A DNA stretch of 64,000 nt, taken from Nitrobacteraceae bacterium AZCC 2146 (GTDB lineage: Bacteria > Pseudomonadota > Alphaproteobacteria > Rhizobiales > Xanthobacteraceae). The notes under the pieces were generated by a model. The model was not told the origin of the DNA, made no database searches, and saw nothing but the letters and a program-made list of their open reading frames with translations. This document shows positions 18,589 through 28,034 of this stretch, one piece after another. Every line of letters begins with the position of its first letter. The stretch's first letter is position 1. A program made the position numbers and the translations under genes. The DNA lies in the NCBI GenBank assembly GCA_036924855.1, contig JBAGRP010000001.1, positions 2,108,001-2,172,000 on the forward strand, written 5' to 3'.

Positions 18589-19345
18589 GTGAGACCCCGC
18601 CGTATATCCGGTCGCGGATCAGCTTCGAGCAGCGATGGAATTCTGCGCTTGCCTCCTGATCGAACGACCTGGGACGCGGTAGATCAACGTCCACGATCTC
18701 TGCGACGCGGCCTGGTCGGGGCGACATCACGACCACCCGGTCCGCGAGCAGCACAGCTTCCGAGATCGAGTGGGTCACGAACAACACCGCCATCGGGTTG
18801 GCGTGCCACAGCGCGAGCAGCGACAGGCTCATCTCCTCGCGCGTAAGGGCATCGAGCGCGCCGAACGGCTCATCCATGAGCAGAATGCGCGGTTTTTGGA
18901 CGAGGCCGCGGCAGATCGCGACTCGTTGCTGCATCCCGCCGGAGAGTTCACGCGGCATCCGCTGTTCGAATCCCGCGAGTCCCGCCGAACGAAGCAGCCC
19001 GCGGCCACGTTCGCGGGCTTCGGAGACGTCGCGCCCCGAAAGACTGAGCGGAAAGGTGACATTGCGTTCCACGTTCATCCAGGGGAGCAGCGTCGGCGAC
19101 TGGAAGACCATCGCCGTGCCTTCCGTCGCCTCGGTCACTGGCTTGCCATCGAGCGTGAGTTGCCCGGCGTCGGGCCTGATCAGACCGGCGACCATTCTCA
19201 GCAACGTGGATTTACCGCAGCCGGATGCGCCGACGATGGCGACAAACTCGCCGGATCGCACCGAGATGGTGACGTCGCTCAAGGCTTGCACATGGCCGCC
19301 GCGGCGGGTCTTGAAAGTCTTGCCGACGCTATCGAGCGTGATCAC
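18578..19345 (-). CDS. ABC importer ATPase (SsuB/TauB type)
   Basis: A 255-residue nucleotide-binding subunit with Walker A GASGCGKST, signature motif LSGGMQQR, Walker B ILLMDEP and the switch His in VTHSISEA. It powers the neighbouring permease. The start overlaps the binding-protein stop by four bases, so the genes are translationally coupled. Confidence 0.93.
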   Translation of the reverse strand: MITLDSVGKTFKTRRGGHVQALSDVTISVRSGEFVAIVGASGCGKSTLLRMVAGLIRPDAGQLTLDGKPVTEATEGTAMVFQSPTLLPWMNVERNVTFPLSLSGRDVSEARERGRGLLRSAGLAGFEQRMPRELSGGMQQRVAICRGLVQKPRILLMDEPFGALDALTREEMSLSLLALWHANPMAVLFVTHSISEAVLLADRVVVMSPRPGRVAEIVDVDLPRPRSFDQEASAEFHRCSKLIRDRIYGGVSRAH

Positions 19346-20325
19346 GGCACGAAACTGTCATCGACGGCCTGAGCAGGATTCCACGAGGGATCGAGCTTCA
19401 GACTCTCGGCGACGGCATGCCACGTGTCAGCCAAACGATCCGGCGCAAAATGGCCCTGGCCTGTCGCGCGTTGATGATCGTTGAAGACAAACCCCATCGT
19501 GGCCTTCTGCGATGCCTCGCATTCGTCCTGCAGGACTTCCGGATTCTTCTGCACATGAAGCTTGCAGGTCTCGACGGGATTGTCGCGTGCCCAGGCAAAG
19601 CTCCTCAAGGCCGCTCCAACAAAACGCCGGACAAGGTCCGGGTCGGTTTTAATCGTCTCGTCCGCGGTCACTAGAGACGAGGCGTAGATGGCGAAGCCTG
19701 CCGAAACGAACGGCAGCGCGACGATCTCCTCGCCGGCCTGCTGAGCCGCCTTGTTCTGATAATACTGGTGAATGGAATAGAACGGTGCGGCGTCTACGCG
19801 CTTGGCGATGAGCATCGCCGCCATCGCCGACGCGTCCGTGGTGATCCACGTCACGCTTTCAGGGTCGATTCCCACCCGGCGGGCGACTTCGGGGAAATAG
19901 ATCCTGTGGCTATTGCCCGGGCTGACGGCGATGCGCTTGCCGGCCAGGTCCTTGAACCCCTTGATCCCGGATGAGCGCAGAACGAACAGAGAGTGGGGTG
20001 AGAACGTGTAGACCGCTGCGATCGACTTGACCGGCACCGATTGTTGAGCGCGGCCGGCGAGCACGGCTCCGAGATCGGCAACGCCGAACTTGGCCGCCCC
20101 AGCCGCAACCTTGTTTACCGTGTCGCCCGATCCGTAACCTCTCGTAATGCTGAGATCGATCCCGGCGTCGCGGAAAAACCCGCGCTGCTGGCCGGCGAAG
20201 TAGGCGGCATGCTCCCCCGTGGGAATCCAGTCGAGCTGAAGAACCGCTTTGTCCTCGGCGAGCGCGGCTTGCGACCAGCTACCGAGAGCGAATGCAAACG
20301 CCAGCAGTAAACGCTTCATACTCAT
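19342..20325 (-). CDS. ABC importer substrate-binding protein (NMT1/THI5-like)
   Basis: A 327-residue periplasmic binding protein with a signal peptide (cleavage near AALA-EDK). It opens with LQLDWIPTGEHAAYFAG and GYGSGDTVNKVAAGAAKFGVAD, typical of the NMT1/THI5-like group that binds thiamine-precursor pyrimidines, riboflavin or related heterocycles. It is the first gene of the leftward ABC-amidohydrolase operon and is divergent from a LysR regulator. Ligand unknown; a nitrogen heterocycle is the best guess. Confidence 0.88.
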   Translation of the reverse strand: MSMKRLLLAFAFALGSWSQAALAEDKAVLQLDWIPTGEHAAYFAGQQRGFFRDAGIDLSITRGYGSGDTVNKVAAGAAKFGVADLGAVLAGRAQQSVPVKSIAAVYTFSPHSLFVLRSSGIKGFKDLAGKRIAVSPGNSHRIYFPEVARRVGIDPESVTWITTDASAMAAMLIAKRVDAAPFYSIHQYYQNKAAQQAGEEIVALPFVSAGFAIYASSLVTADETIKTDPDLVRRFVGAALRSFAWARDNPVETCKLHVQKNPEVLQDECEASQKATMGFVFNDHQRATGQGHFAPDRLADTWHAVAESLKLDPSWNPAQAVDDSFVP

Positions 20326-20410
20326 GAATGCCCCCGTGAGAATATCTCGATCCGACTGGTGCCGTTTCTTGCCACAGGGCTAAGCAACACTGATGCCGAC
20401 ATCCCCTTTT

Positions 20411-20455
20411 GCATTGTCCAAAATTAAAAGTATTGTGTTCAATAATAGACAATGC
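20411..20455. promoter_or_regulatory. Candidate LysR operator between the divergent genes
   Basis: Two nested dyads occupy the gap: GCATTGTC (20411-20418) with its exact complement GACAATGC (20448-20455), and inside them TATTG-TGTT-CAATA (20431-20444), the usual shape of a LysR-type site. The position fits autoregulation plus control of the ABC-amidohydrolase operon. Confidence 0.6.
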
Positions 20456-20469
20456 AGGGCGTTCAGCGG

Positions 20470-21369
20470 ATGGCGGAATTTACGTGGGACGACCTGCGAT
20501 ATGTGCTGGCTATCGAGGCAACCGGAACGGCCCTCGGGGCCGCCAAACGGATGGGCGTCAGTCACAGCACGGTTCTGCGGCGTCTGGCGTCGCTGGAATT
20601 GGCGCTGGACACCAAGCTATTCCAGCGCCGCGACGGCCGCCTTGTAGTCAGCCCTCCCGCGTCACTACTGGTGGCGAAGGCCCGATCAATCGCCGAAGCG
20701 TTCGATGCGCTTCCGCGATTGATTGATGGACCTGACTCGGAACTGGACGGGATCGTGAGACTTGCCGCCCCCCATGCCTTGATCTGTCACGTGCTCGCCG
20801 ACGCCCTCGCCAATTTTCAGCAGACCCATCCTTTGATCCGGATCGTGTTGTGCGCCGACATGCCATTTGACGATTTCAGGCGCGGCCATGCGGATGTAGC
20901 ACTGCGCATCAGTCTGGCTGTTCCCAATGAACTCGGCATACGAAGATTGTGCGATTATCGGTTCGGACTGTACGCCCGCGAAGATCTGGCACTCCGCCTC
21001 AGTGAAGGGACTCCGCTGGATCAGATGCCATTCGTCTTGCTGACGGACGCGAGCCGCGATCTGCCGGAGCGGAAGTGGATGGCCAGCCTGACGGAGGGGC
21101 GCTCTCCCGCGGTGGAGGCCAGTTCGACCCTAGCACTCAGAGCAGCGGTCGCGGCGGGCATGGGGGTCGGCGCACTGGCCTGCTATCTCGGCGACGGGAT
21201 GCCCGGCGTCACCCGCATCGAGATCGGACCGGAAGGGCCGCGCGAGGGATTGTACCTGATCACCCATCCGACCCAACGCAAATTGGCTCGCTGCCGCGCG
21301 GTCTCGGACTTCCTGATCAAGCGCATAACGCTTGATCGCGACTTGTTCTCCGGCACCAAGCGTTGTTGA
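20470..21369 (+). CDS. LysR-family transcriptional regulator
   Basis: A 299-residue regulator. The winged helix-turn-helix occupies about residues 3-62 (WDDLRYVLAIEATGTALGAAKRMGVSHSTVLRRLASLE), followed by the LysR effector-binding domain. The ATG at 20470 (MAEFTWDD) is chosen because an in-frame ATG at 20452 overlaps the outer operator dyad and adds only six residues without a clear ribosome site. It is divergent from the ABC importer operon, which it probably controls. Confidence 0.88.
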   Translation: MAEFTWDDLRYVLAIEATGTALGAAKRMGVSHSTVLRRLASLELALDTKLFQRRDGRLVVSPPASLLVAKARSIAEAFDALPRLIDGPDSELDGIVRLAAPHALICHVLADALANFQQTHPLIRIVLCADMPFDDFRRGHADVALRISLAVPNELGIRRLCDYRFGLYAREDLALRLSEGTPLDQMPFVLLTDASRDLPERKWMASLTEGRSPAVEASSTLALRAAVAAGMGVGALACYLGDGMPGVTRIEIGPEGPREGLYLITHPTQRKLARCRAVSDFLIKRITLDRDLFSGTKRC

Positions 21370-21409
21370 GCCGCCGGCACGAGGAAGCGCTATCTGCGCT
21401 GAGCCCAAG

Positions 21410-23779
21410 CTACTCCCCCGACTTCGTCAGTACCGAGGTCCCGGTAATTCGCTGCTGCAGATTGATCAGCCACATTGCAGTCGGCCGCAGGATGAAGAGA
21501 TCCGCAATCAGCGCCGCAACCATCGCGAAGGCGCTGAGCCAGCCGAACAGCCGCAGCGACGGCAGGTCCGAAAACACCGTCACGACGAGGCCGCAGGCCA
21601 GCACCACCGTGGTCAGGATCAGCGCCGGTCCGACCAGCACCGTCGCGCGCTCCACCGCGATGGCGGGATTAGTGCCCGGCGTATCCTCGAGCCGCAGGCG
21701 GTTGAGGAAGTGGATGGTGGCACTGAGGCCGAGGCCGAACGACACCGTCAGCGCCACCACGCTGGCGAATTGCAGCCCCTCCCCGAGCAGCCACAGCACC
21801 GTGCCGGAGAGCACCACCGGGAAGATGCCGGGCAGGATGCAGGCGAACATCACCACCCAGGAGCGGAAGGCGAGACCGATGAAGATCGCCACCAGCGCGA
21901 ATTCGATGGTCAGGCCGCGGTTCAGCTTTTCGATCATGCTGGCGCTGTTGCGCGCCGCGATCGCGGACAGGCCAGTCACCGCGACCTCGTAACCGGGATG
22001 CTTCTTGCGAACTTCGTTGAGAAGGTCGTCGAGCTTTTCGACCACCGGCAGGATCGCGCTTGAATCGAGATCGGGCACCCGGCCCGAAACGACCACCGCA
22101 GTCTGATCCGCAGAAATGAAGCGCCGCACCAGATGTTCGGGAATCACGCCGACATATTCCTTCAGCGTCGCGACATCGTTACTCCCGGCCTTCTCGGCAA
22201 GCCAGCGCCGCAATGTCTCCAGCGACCAGACATTGCCGACGCCGGCCTGCTTCTCGACCAGCGCATGCACGTCGGCGATGGTCTGCAATGTTTCCGGCGA
22301 ATACAGCGTCTGCCCCTTGGGGAATTCGACCAGCACGTCGATCGGATTGGCGCCGGTCAGCTTGGCGTCGAGACGGCCGCTGGCGGCCACCGCCTGCTCC
22401 TTGTCCGGCACCTGATCGGCCAGGCGATAGCGCGGCTCCAGATTGGCGTAGACGACGGCGAGACCGCCGACCAGCACCACGGAAATCAGGCTGAACAGGC
22501 CGGGACGGCCGACCATGCGCACCGCGATCCAGTAGCAGAACGCGCGCAGCGCGGTGACGCCGGCATCGGCCTTCTGGAATTTGGCGGCAAAAATCTTTTC
22601 GTTACGGACCAGCAGCACGCCGAACACCGGCACCAGCGACAGCACCGCAAGCAGCGCGATCACCGTGGCGGCAAGCCCGGCCTCGCCGAAGGCACGAATC
22701 AGATCCGAATCCGAGAATTGCAGCGCCAGGAACGAGATGCCGGCGGTGGCATGGGTCAGCACGCAGGCCGGCCCCACCACCAGCACGGCATTCTTGAACG
22801 CCGAATATTTGTCCTCGCCGGCGATCAGCCGGTCGCGCGCGGCAAATGTAAGCTGCATCGAATCCGAGAAGCTGATCACCATGATCAGCGGTGTCATCAC
22901 GTTGAGGAACATGTTGAGGCTGAAGCCGGCCCAGCCCAGCGCGCCCAGCGCCAGCAGGATCGCCAGCAACGGCGGAAACGCCGCGACGATCATGAACGAG
23001 ACTTTTCGGAAGAAGATGATCGCGATCAGACAGCCGGCCAAAATGCCGGCGACGTTGTAGATCAGGCCGTCGCGCTCAACCGCGTTGCGGATTTCAAGCT
23101 GCATCACCGGCACGCCCGACAGCTGCTTGGTCAGCCCGCTGTCCGCCAGATCGTCATTCATGATTTTGCGAATGTCGCCGACGACCTTTGTCAGCTTGTT
23201 GTTGCTGACCACCGCGGGATCGAGCGACAGCACCACCAGCGCCAGGGTGCCGTCATCCGACAGCAGCTTGCCGCGGATGATCTCGTTCCCCTTCACGGTC
23301 TCGATGAATTTGTCGTAATCGGCGCCCTGCGGCAGTTCTGACGGAAACAGCGCCGCTGGCAATTTGCCGGGCGCCGGCGCCTGACGTGCCGAGAACAGCG
23401 AGATCAGCCCGCGGACGCCATCGACGAGTTGCAGGTCGGTGACGAGGTCGCGGACCTTTTCGAGATTGTCGCGCGCCAGCAGAGTCTTGCCCTCGACCAC
23501 CACGAGCACGTCGAACTCGCTGGAGGGAAAGCGTTTTGTGACTTCCTCGTACTGCCGGTATTCCTTGGAGTTGGAGCGGAACAGCTGGCTCAGCGAATCG
23601 TCGATCTTGATGCGCTGGATCCCGAAAATCGCGCCAATCACCAGCGCCAGCAAAATCAGGCAGGACACCACGGGCGCGCGAACCGCGATCAGGCCGATGC
23701 GCTCCAGACCGAACGCGATGCTGATGGGACGCCGTCCCATTCCCTTGAGGTCGGCATCGTGGGAACTCTTGTCGTGCAT
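21410..23779 (-). CDS. RND/MMPL-family exporter, second copy in window
   Basis: A 789-residue membrane protein of the RND superfamily with a two-fold arrangement. A first helix (about 28-50) leads to a periplasmic domain (about 55-235) and a helix block (about 240-400), and this repeats in the C-terminal half. It has the architecture of HpnN (same window, 3796-6384) but is shorter and clearly diverged. Relatives move lipids or hydrophobic compounds. It reads in the same direction as eutB-hpnP-eutC, 214 bp downstream of eutC, so export of a methylated hopanoid or another lipid is an attractive but unproved role. Confidence 0.82.
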   Translation of the reverse strand: MHDKSSHDADLKGMGRRPISIAFGLERIGLIAVRAPVVSCLILLALVIGAIFGIQRIKIDDSLSQLFRSNSKEYRQYEEVTKRFPSSEFDVLVVVEGKTLLARDNLEKVRDLVTDLQLVDGVRGLISLFSARQAPAPGKLPAALFPSELPQGADYDKFIETVKGNEIIRGKLLSDDGTLALVVLSLDPAVVSNNKLTKVVGDIRKIMNDDLADSGLTKQLSGVPVMQLEIRNAVERDGLIYNVAGILAGCLIAIIFFRKVSFMIVAAFPPLLAILLALGALGWAGFSLNMFLNVMTPLIMVISFSDSMQLTFAARDRLIAGEDKYSAFKNAVLVVGPACVLTHATAGISFLALQFSDSDLIRAFGEAGLAATVIALLAVLSLVPVFGVLLVRNEKIFAAKFQKADAGVTALRAFCYWIAVRMVGRPGLFSLISVVLVGGLAVVYANLEPRYRLADQVPDKEQAVAASGRLDAKLTGANPIDVLVEFPKGQTLYSPETLQTIADVHALVEKQAGVGNVWSLETLRRWLAEKAGSNDVATLKEYVGVIPEHLVRRFISADQTAVVVSGRVPDLDSSAILPVVEKLDDLLNEVRKKHPGYEVAVTGLSAIAARNSASMIEKLNRGLTIEFALVAIFIGLAFRSWVVMFACILPGIFPVVLSGTVLWLLGEGLQFASVVALTVSFGLGLSATIHFLNRLRLEDTPGTNPAIAVERATVLVGPALILTTVVLACGLVVTVFSDLPSLRLFGWLSAFAMVAALIADLFILRPTAMWLINLQQRITGTSVLTKSGE

Positions 23780-23993
23780 GCGGTATCCAGTCCTGTCGTC
23801 GGCGTCGTCTGCCTAGCAAGCGTCGTGGGCACCAATGAGGCTGTAATCGGGCGGTCCGAACAGCGCTAGCCCTTGAAAACATGCAGTAAATTTGCCGCGC
23901 GGAGATGTAGCAGGTCTGTACGACATCTCGCAAGGCGGCGGAACCGGCACCGATGCGTTTCAGGCCACAAATGCGGCGAAAATTCGCGGTGTC

Positions 23994-24779
23994 TCAAGCC
24001 GGTTGCACGGGTTTGACCAACGGCAACGCCGACCGCAGGCCACTCTCATCTTTCAGCGCGACGCCGGTTGCGCCGCGTGCCAGTCCCTCGCGCGCCAGCC
24101 AGGCGATCTTGACGGCCGCCTCGTCGTAGCTGAGGCCCGCGGCCTGGATATTGGACACGCAATTGCGCTCGGCGTCGGTCAGGCCAGGCTTCGGGGCGAA
24201 GGTCAGGTAGGCGCCAAGGCTGTGCGGTGCCGACAGGCCGGGCCGCTCGCCGATCAGCATGATGGTCATTCGCGCCTTCAGCAGCGCGCCGATCTCGTCG
24301 CCCAGCGCGACGCGCGCGCCGCTGGCGATCACGACGGGGCCGATGGCGAGCCCGGAGAGCCTGGGCAGCAGGATTTGAACGAGGTCAACGGCGTGCGCGT
24401 TGACGGCAGCGGGCGACAGACCGTCGCCGACCAGGATCGCCATGTCACAGGGGGCGCCGTCACGGTGCGCGAGCAACCGCTGCGATTCGGCATCGAGTTT
24501 TCGGCCGAGGTCGGGGCGCTTCAGATAATCGCTGCGATCCGGCACCTGGCTCGACACCCCCAGCGTTTCCAGGCCGAGCCCGGAAAGCGCAGAGACAATT
24601 GCCTGGACATCGAACGGCGAATGCACCGCGTCGCGCGCCCGGGCATGATCCAGCGTGAAATCCAGCAGCGCCCGGGTCGGCAGGCTGGCGCCGGCCCGGC
24701 CGAGCCCGACCCGCGCCGGGGTCAGCGCCCGTAATTCGGCGACCGATCGCCATGGCGTCATATTGTTTTGATCGTTCAT
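23994..24779 (-). CDS. eutC: Ethanolamine ammonia-lyase, small subunit
   Basis: EutC and EutB form the coenzyme-B12 enzyme that splits ethanolamine into acetaldehyde and ammonia. The 261-residue protein has EutC features: the N-terminal [11 protein letters not shown], the segment [19 protein letters not shown], and the C-terminal [17 protein letters not shown], which contributes to the B12 site. The ATG at 24779 is chosen over a longer frame from 24821. It begins 22 bp after hpnP and is likely on the same transcript. Oddly, its partner eutB lies on the far side of hpnP. Confidence 0.93.
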   Translation of the reverse strand: MNDQNNMTPWRSVAELRALTPARVGLGRAGASLPTRALLDFTLDHARARDAVHSPFDVQAIVSALSGLGLETLGVSSQVPDRSDYLKRPDLGRKLDAESQRLLAHRDGAPCDMAILVGDGLSPAAVNAHAVDLVQILLPRLSGLAIGPVVIASGARVALGDEIGALLKARMTIMLIGERPGLSAPHSLGAYLTFAPKPGLTDAERNCVSNIQAAGLSYDEAAVKIAWLAREGLARGATGVALKDESGLRSALPLVKPVQPA

Positions 24780-24801
24780 GACGACGCCTTCTGCCACCGG
24801 C

Positions 24802-26385
24802 CTATTCGGCCGGAACAGCATCCTGCAGCTTCAGCGAATAATACGACGCGTTGGTGTGGCCACCGGAGGCATCGCGCGCGAACATGATCAGGTGATGCGC
24901 GACCATGATCGACGAGATCAGATATTCAAGCTCGCCGCGCGCCAGCCGCCGCAGCGCGAATTTCCAGAACGCGCGCTTGTAGTCGCCGAGGATGCCGACC
25001 TTCCAGAGGATATTGCGTAGCATGATCAGGCCGAGCCGGATGTTCTTCCAGGACAGCCGGGCGCGCGACGGCGGCGGCTGCACCCGGTGCGGATAGGTGT
25101 TGCGGATCTGGAATTCGTAGCGCTCCAGCAGCTTGTCGGGCTGATAGGCGCTGCCCATGGCGCGGCGCCAGCTTTTCACCACATCGTCGTAAGGCAACCG
25201 GAAATCCACATTGGAATCGCGGCCCTCGTCCTCGATCAGACGCCCTTCCTTCTTCAGCCGATCCCATAGCGGCGTCTGCGGCAGCGCCTGCAGCAGGTTG
25301 ATGGTGAGCAGCGGAATCTGCGAGGCATCGACGAACTCCAGCAGATGCTGGCCGGTCTCCGGCTTGTCGGTGTCGAGGCCCAGAATAATTCCGGACACCA
25401 CTTCCATGCCAAAGCTGTTCAGCGTCTGGATCGCTTCCATGATGGGGACCATCATGTTGTGATCCTTCTTCATCGCATGCAGCGCTTCAGGATCTGGCGT
25501 TTCGATGCCGCAGAAGATGGTGCCGAAAAACGAGTCGCGCATAAGCGCCAGGATTTCCGGCCGCTTGGCGATGTTCAGCGTGGCCTCGCAGGAGAAGCGC
25601 AGCACGAAGCCGGTCTTGTGCTGCCATTCGACCAGGTGCGGCAACAGGTCGAGCGCGGCCTTGCGGTTGCCGATGAAATTGTCATCGACGAAATAGACCG
25701 AGCCCATGATGCCGCATTCGAGCAGCTTGTCGAGTTCGGCGGTGATCTGCTGCGGCGTCTTCAGCCGTGGGTTGCGGCCGTAGAGTCCGGGGATATCACA
25801 AAATTCGCACTGATACGGGCAGCCGCTGGAATACTGGATCGAGCCGAGGAAGTAGCGCGGGATTTCCGCCAGCTCATAGGCCGGAATCGGAAATTTGGTC
25901 ATATCGAGGCGGTCGGCGGTCTTCAGCACGATCTGCCGGTCGGGACGCGACGGATCCGCGGCGAGGATATCGATCAATTGGTCCGTGGCGTCGCCGAGTT
26001 CGCCAACATGGAGATAGTCGAAGCTCGGATAGTATTCCGGGCAGGCGCTGACCGATGGCCCGCCGATCGCCACCGCCAGATCGTAGCCGTGGGCGCGATG
26101 GCAGATGTCGTTCATCTGCGTGCGCTGGATGTGCATTCCGCTGACGAAGACGGCTTCGGCCCACAGAAAATCTTCCGCGGTGGCCTGCCGGATGTTCTCG
26201 TCGATAAAGCGGACTTCCCAGTCAGCAGGCATGTAAGCTGCGATCAGCAGCAGCCCCTGAGGAGGCATGAAAGCCTGGACGCCGTCGGTGAGAGGATAAG
26301 CGTATTCGAACGTGCCAAATGAAGACGTGTATCGCGGAAAGACGCACAATATGCGTCGCACCGTTTGCCTGCCCTCAGCTCTCAT
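24802..26385 (-). CDS. hpnP: Hopanoid C-2 methylase HpnP (B12-binding radical SAM)
   Basis: A 527-residue B12-dependent radical SAM enzyme. An N-terminal cobalamin-binding-like domain (about residues 10-145) precedes a radical SAM core with Cys189-x3-Cys193-x2-Cys196 ([15 protein letters not shown]) and a C-terminal DUF4070-like region. The sequence start ([22 protein letters not shown]) matches what I remember of HpnP, which methylates hopanoids at C-2 in Rhodopseudomonas. HpnR (C-3) and other B12-radical SAM enzymes are the alternatives and fit less well. A GGAAC-N16-GGTT stress-type promoter lies about 60-80 bp upstream. The gene sits between eutB and eutC, which also depend on cobalamin. 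Confidence 0.87.
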   Translation of the reverse strand: MRAEGRQTVRRILCVFPRYTSSFGTFEYAYPLTDGVQAFMPPQGLLLIAAYMPADWEVRFIDENIRQATAEDFLWAEAVFVSGMHIQRTQMNDICHRAHGYDLAVAIGGPSVSACPEYYPSFDYLHVGELGDATDQLIDILAADPSRPDRQIVLKTADRLDMTKFPIPAYELAEIPRYFLGSIQYSSGCPYQCEFCDIPGLYGRNPRLKTPQQITAELDKLLECGIMGSVYFVDDNFIGNRKAALDLLPHLVEWQHKTGFVLRFSCEATLNIAKRPEILALMRDSFFGTIFCGIETPDPEALHAMKKDHNMMVPIMEAIQTLNSFGMEVVSGIILGLDTDKPETGQHLLEFVDASQIPLLTINLLQALPQTPLWDRLKKEGRLIEDEGRDSNVDFRLPYDDVVKSWRRAMGSAYQPDKLLERYEFQIRNTYPHRVQPPPSRARLSWKNIRLGLIMLRNILWKVGILGDYKRAFWKFALRRLARGELEYLISSIMVAHHLIMFARDASGGHTNASYYSLKLQDAVPAE

Positions 26386-26443
26386 TCATTTTCCTCTGCG
26401 AATGCGCCAACCAACCTGCATATGTCCGCTCGACATTCGGTAT

Positions 26444-26468
26444 AACCTCTTAAAGATAAAGCCGTTCC
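26444..26468 (-). promoter_or_regulatory. EcfG-type general-stress promoter of hpnP
   Basis: Read on the minus strand, GGAAC (26464-26468) is followed after 16 bp by GGTT (26444-26447). This matches the alphaproteobacterial EcfG consensus GGAAC-N16/17-cGTT except for the first base of the -10 box. It would start a transcript with a leader of about 50 nt before hpnP. Control of hpnP by EcfG is reported for Rhodopseudomonas palustris TIE-1, as I recall. Confidence 0.75.
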
Positions 26469-26617
26469 ACTCCTGTTAAAGTGCCGCGACCAATCTAATC
26501 ACGGCTCCCAAAGCTGGGCTACAAATTCTTCAAGATTGTGGCGGTGGTGACGAGCAAGTGACCGGACAGGGGCGCACTGCGCGTGGGTCGTCATTGCTGT
26601 ATGACAATTTGCTGACG

Positions 26618-28000
26618 TCAGGCGATCAGGCGCGACGCCAGCTCTGGCAGCAAGCCGTCATGGCCTTTGAGCCGGAAATCCGGGCCGGCGAGACCGACGC
26701 GACATAGCCAGTCATCGAATTCCGGTGCCCGCTTCAGGCCAAACAGGTCGCGAATGTAGAGCGCGTCGTGGAACGAGGTGGATTGGTAATTCAGCATCAC
26801 GTCGTCGGCGCCCGGCACGCCCATGATGAAGCTGACGCCTGCCGCTGCCAGCAGCGTCAGCAGATTGTCCATATCGTCCTGATCGGCTTCGGCGTGGTTG
26901 GTGTAACAGACGTCCACGCCCAGCGGCAGGCCGAGCAGCTTGCCGCAAAAGTGATCCTCCAGGCCGGCACGGATGATTTCCTTGCCGTCGTAGAGATATT
27001 CCGGGCCAATGAAGCCGACCACGCTGTTGACCAGCAACGGCGCAAAGTCCCGCGCCACCGCATAGGCCCGCGCCTCGCAGGTCTGCTGATCGACACCGTG
27101 ATGGGCGTTGGCCGAGAGCGCCGAGCCCTGCCCGGTCTCGAAATACATCACGTTATTGCCAAGCGTGCCGCGCTTGAGCGACAGCCCGGCCTCGTAAGCT
27201 TCCTGCAAAATCGCGAGATCGATCCCGAAACTGAGGTTGGCGGCCTCGGTGCCGGCGATCGACTGAAACACCAGATCCACCGGACAGCCCTGGTTCATCA
27301 GATCAAGCGTGGTGGTGACATGGGCCAGCACGCAGCTCTGGGTCGGAATCTGCAACCGCGTGATGACGTCGTCGAGCAGCCGCACCAGCCCGCCGAGCAC
27401 GGCGGGATCGTCGCTGGCGGGATTGATGCCGATGCAGGCGTCGCCCGAGCCCAGCATCAGACCATCGAGGGTCGACGCAGTGATGCCCCGGGGGTCATCA
27501 AACGGATGATTCGGCTGCAGCCGCACGCTCATGCGGCCGCGCAGGCCGATGGTGTTGCGGAAGCGCGTGATGACCTCGCATTTCTTCGCGACCAGGATCA
27601 GATCCTGGTTGCGCATCAGTTTTGAAACAGCCGCGGCCATTTCCGGCGTGATTCCGCGCGCGAGGTTGTGCAGAACCTCCGGCGTGGCGACGTCCGACAG
27701 CAACCAGTCGCGGAAACCGCCGACGGTGAGAGATGAAATGGCAGCGAAAGCCGCCGCGTCATGGCTGTCGATGATCAGCCGGGTGACCTCATCGTCCTCG
27801 TAAGGCACCACCGTCTCTTGCAAGAACTGCTTCAGTGACACGTCGGCCAGTGCCATCCGCGCCGCGATCATCTGCTCGGCGGTTTCGGCGGCGACGCCGG
27901 CCAGCCGGTCGCCGGACCGCGGCGGGGTCGCCTTGGCCATGAGATCGCGCAAGTCCGCGAAGACGTACGACTGCGCTCCAATGACGTGGCGATAGATCAT
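26618..28000 (-). CDS. eutB: Ethanolamine ammonia-lyase, large subunit
   Basis: The catalytic TIM-barrel subunit of ethanolamine ammonia-lyase, 460 residues, near the usual length. Recognisable stretches include MRNQDLILVAKKCEVITRF, RLQPNHPFDDPRGI and GLMLGSGDACIGINPASDD. The ATG at 28000 (MIYRHVIGAQSY) has a GGGAG ribosome site; a frame from 28114 adds 38 unlikely residues. No microcompartment shell genes or eutA-type reactivase are present nearby, so this is the simple cytosolic form. It is followed by hpnP rather than by eutC. Confidence 0.95.
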   Translation of the reverse strand: MIYRHVIGAQSYVFADLRDLMAKATPPRSGDRLAGVAAETAEQMIAARMALADVSLKQFLQETVVPYEDDEVTRLIIDSHDAAAFAAISSLTVGGFRDWLLSDVATPEVLHNLARGITPEMAAAVSKLMRNQDLILVAKKCEVITRFRNTIGLRGRMSVRLQPNHPFDDPRGITASTLDGLMLGSGDACIGINPASDDPAVLGGLVRLLDDVITRLQIPTQSCVLAHVTTTLDLMNQGCPVDLVFQSIAGTEAANLSFGIDLAILQEAYEAGLSLKRGTLGNNVMYFETGQGSALSANAHHGVDQQTCEARAYAVARDFAPLLVNSVVGFIGPEYLYDGKEIIRAGLEDHFCGKLLGLPLGVDVCYTNHAEADQDDMDNLLTLLAAAGVSFIMGVPGADDVMLNYQSTSFHDALYIRDLFGLKRAPEFDDWLCRVGLAGPDFRLKGHDGLLPELASRLIA

Positions 28001-28034
28001 GGCGCTCCCGCTGTTCGATCTATCTCTAGCATAG

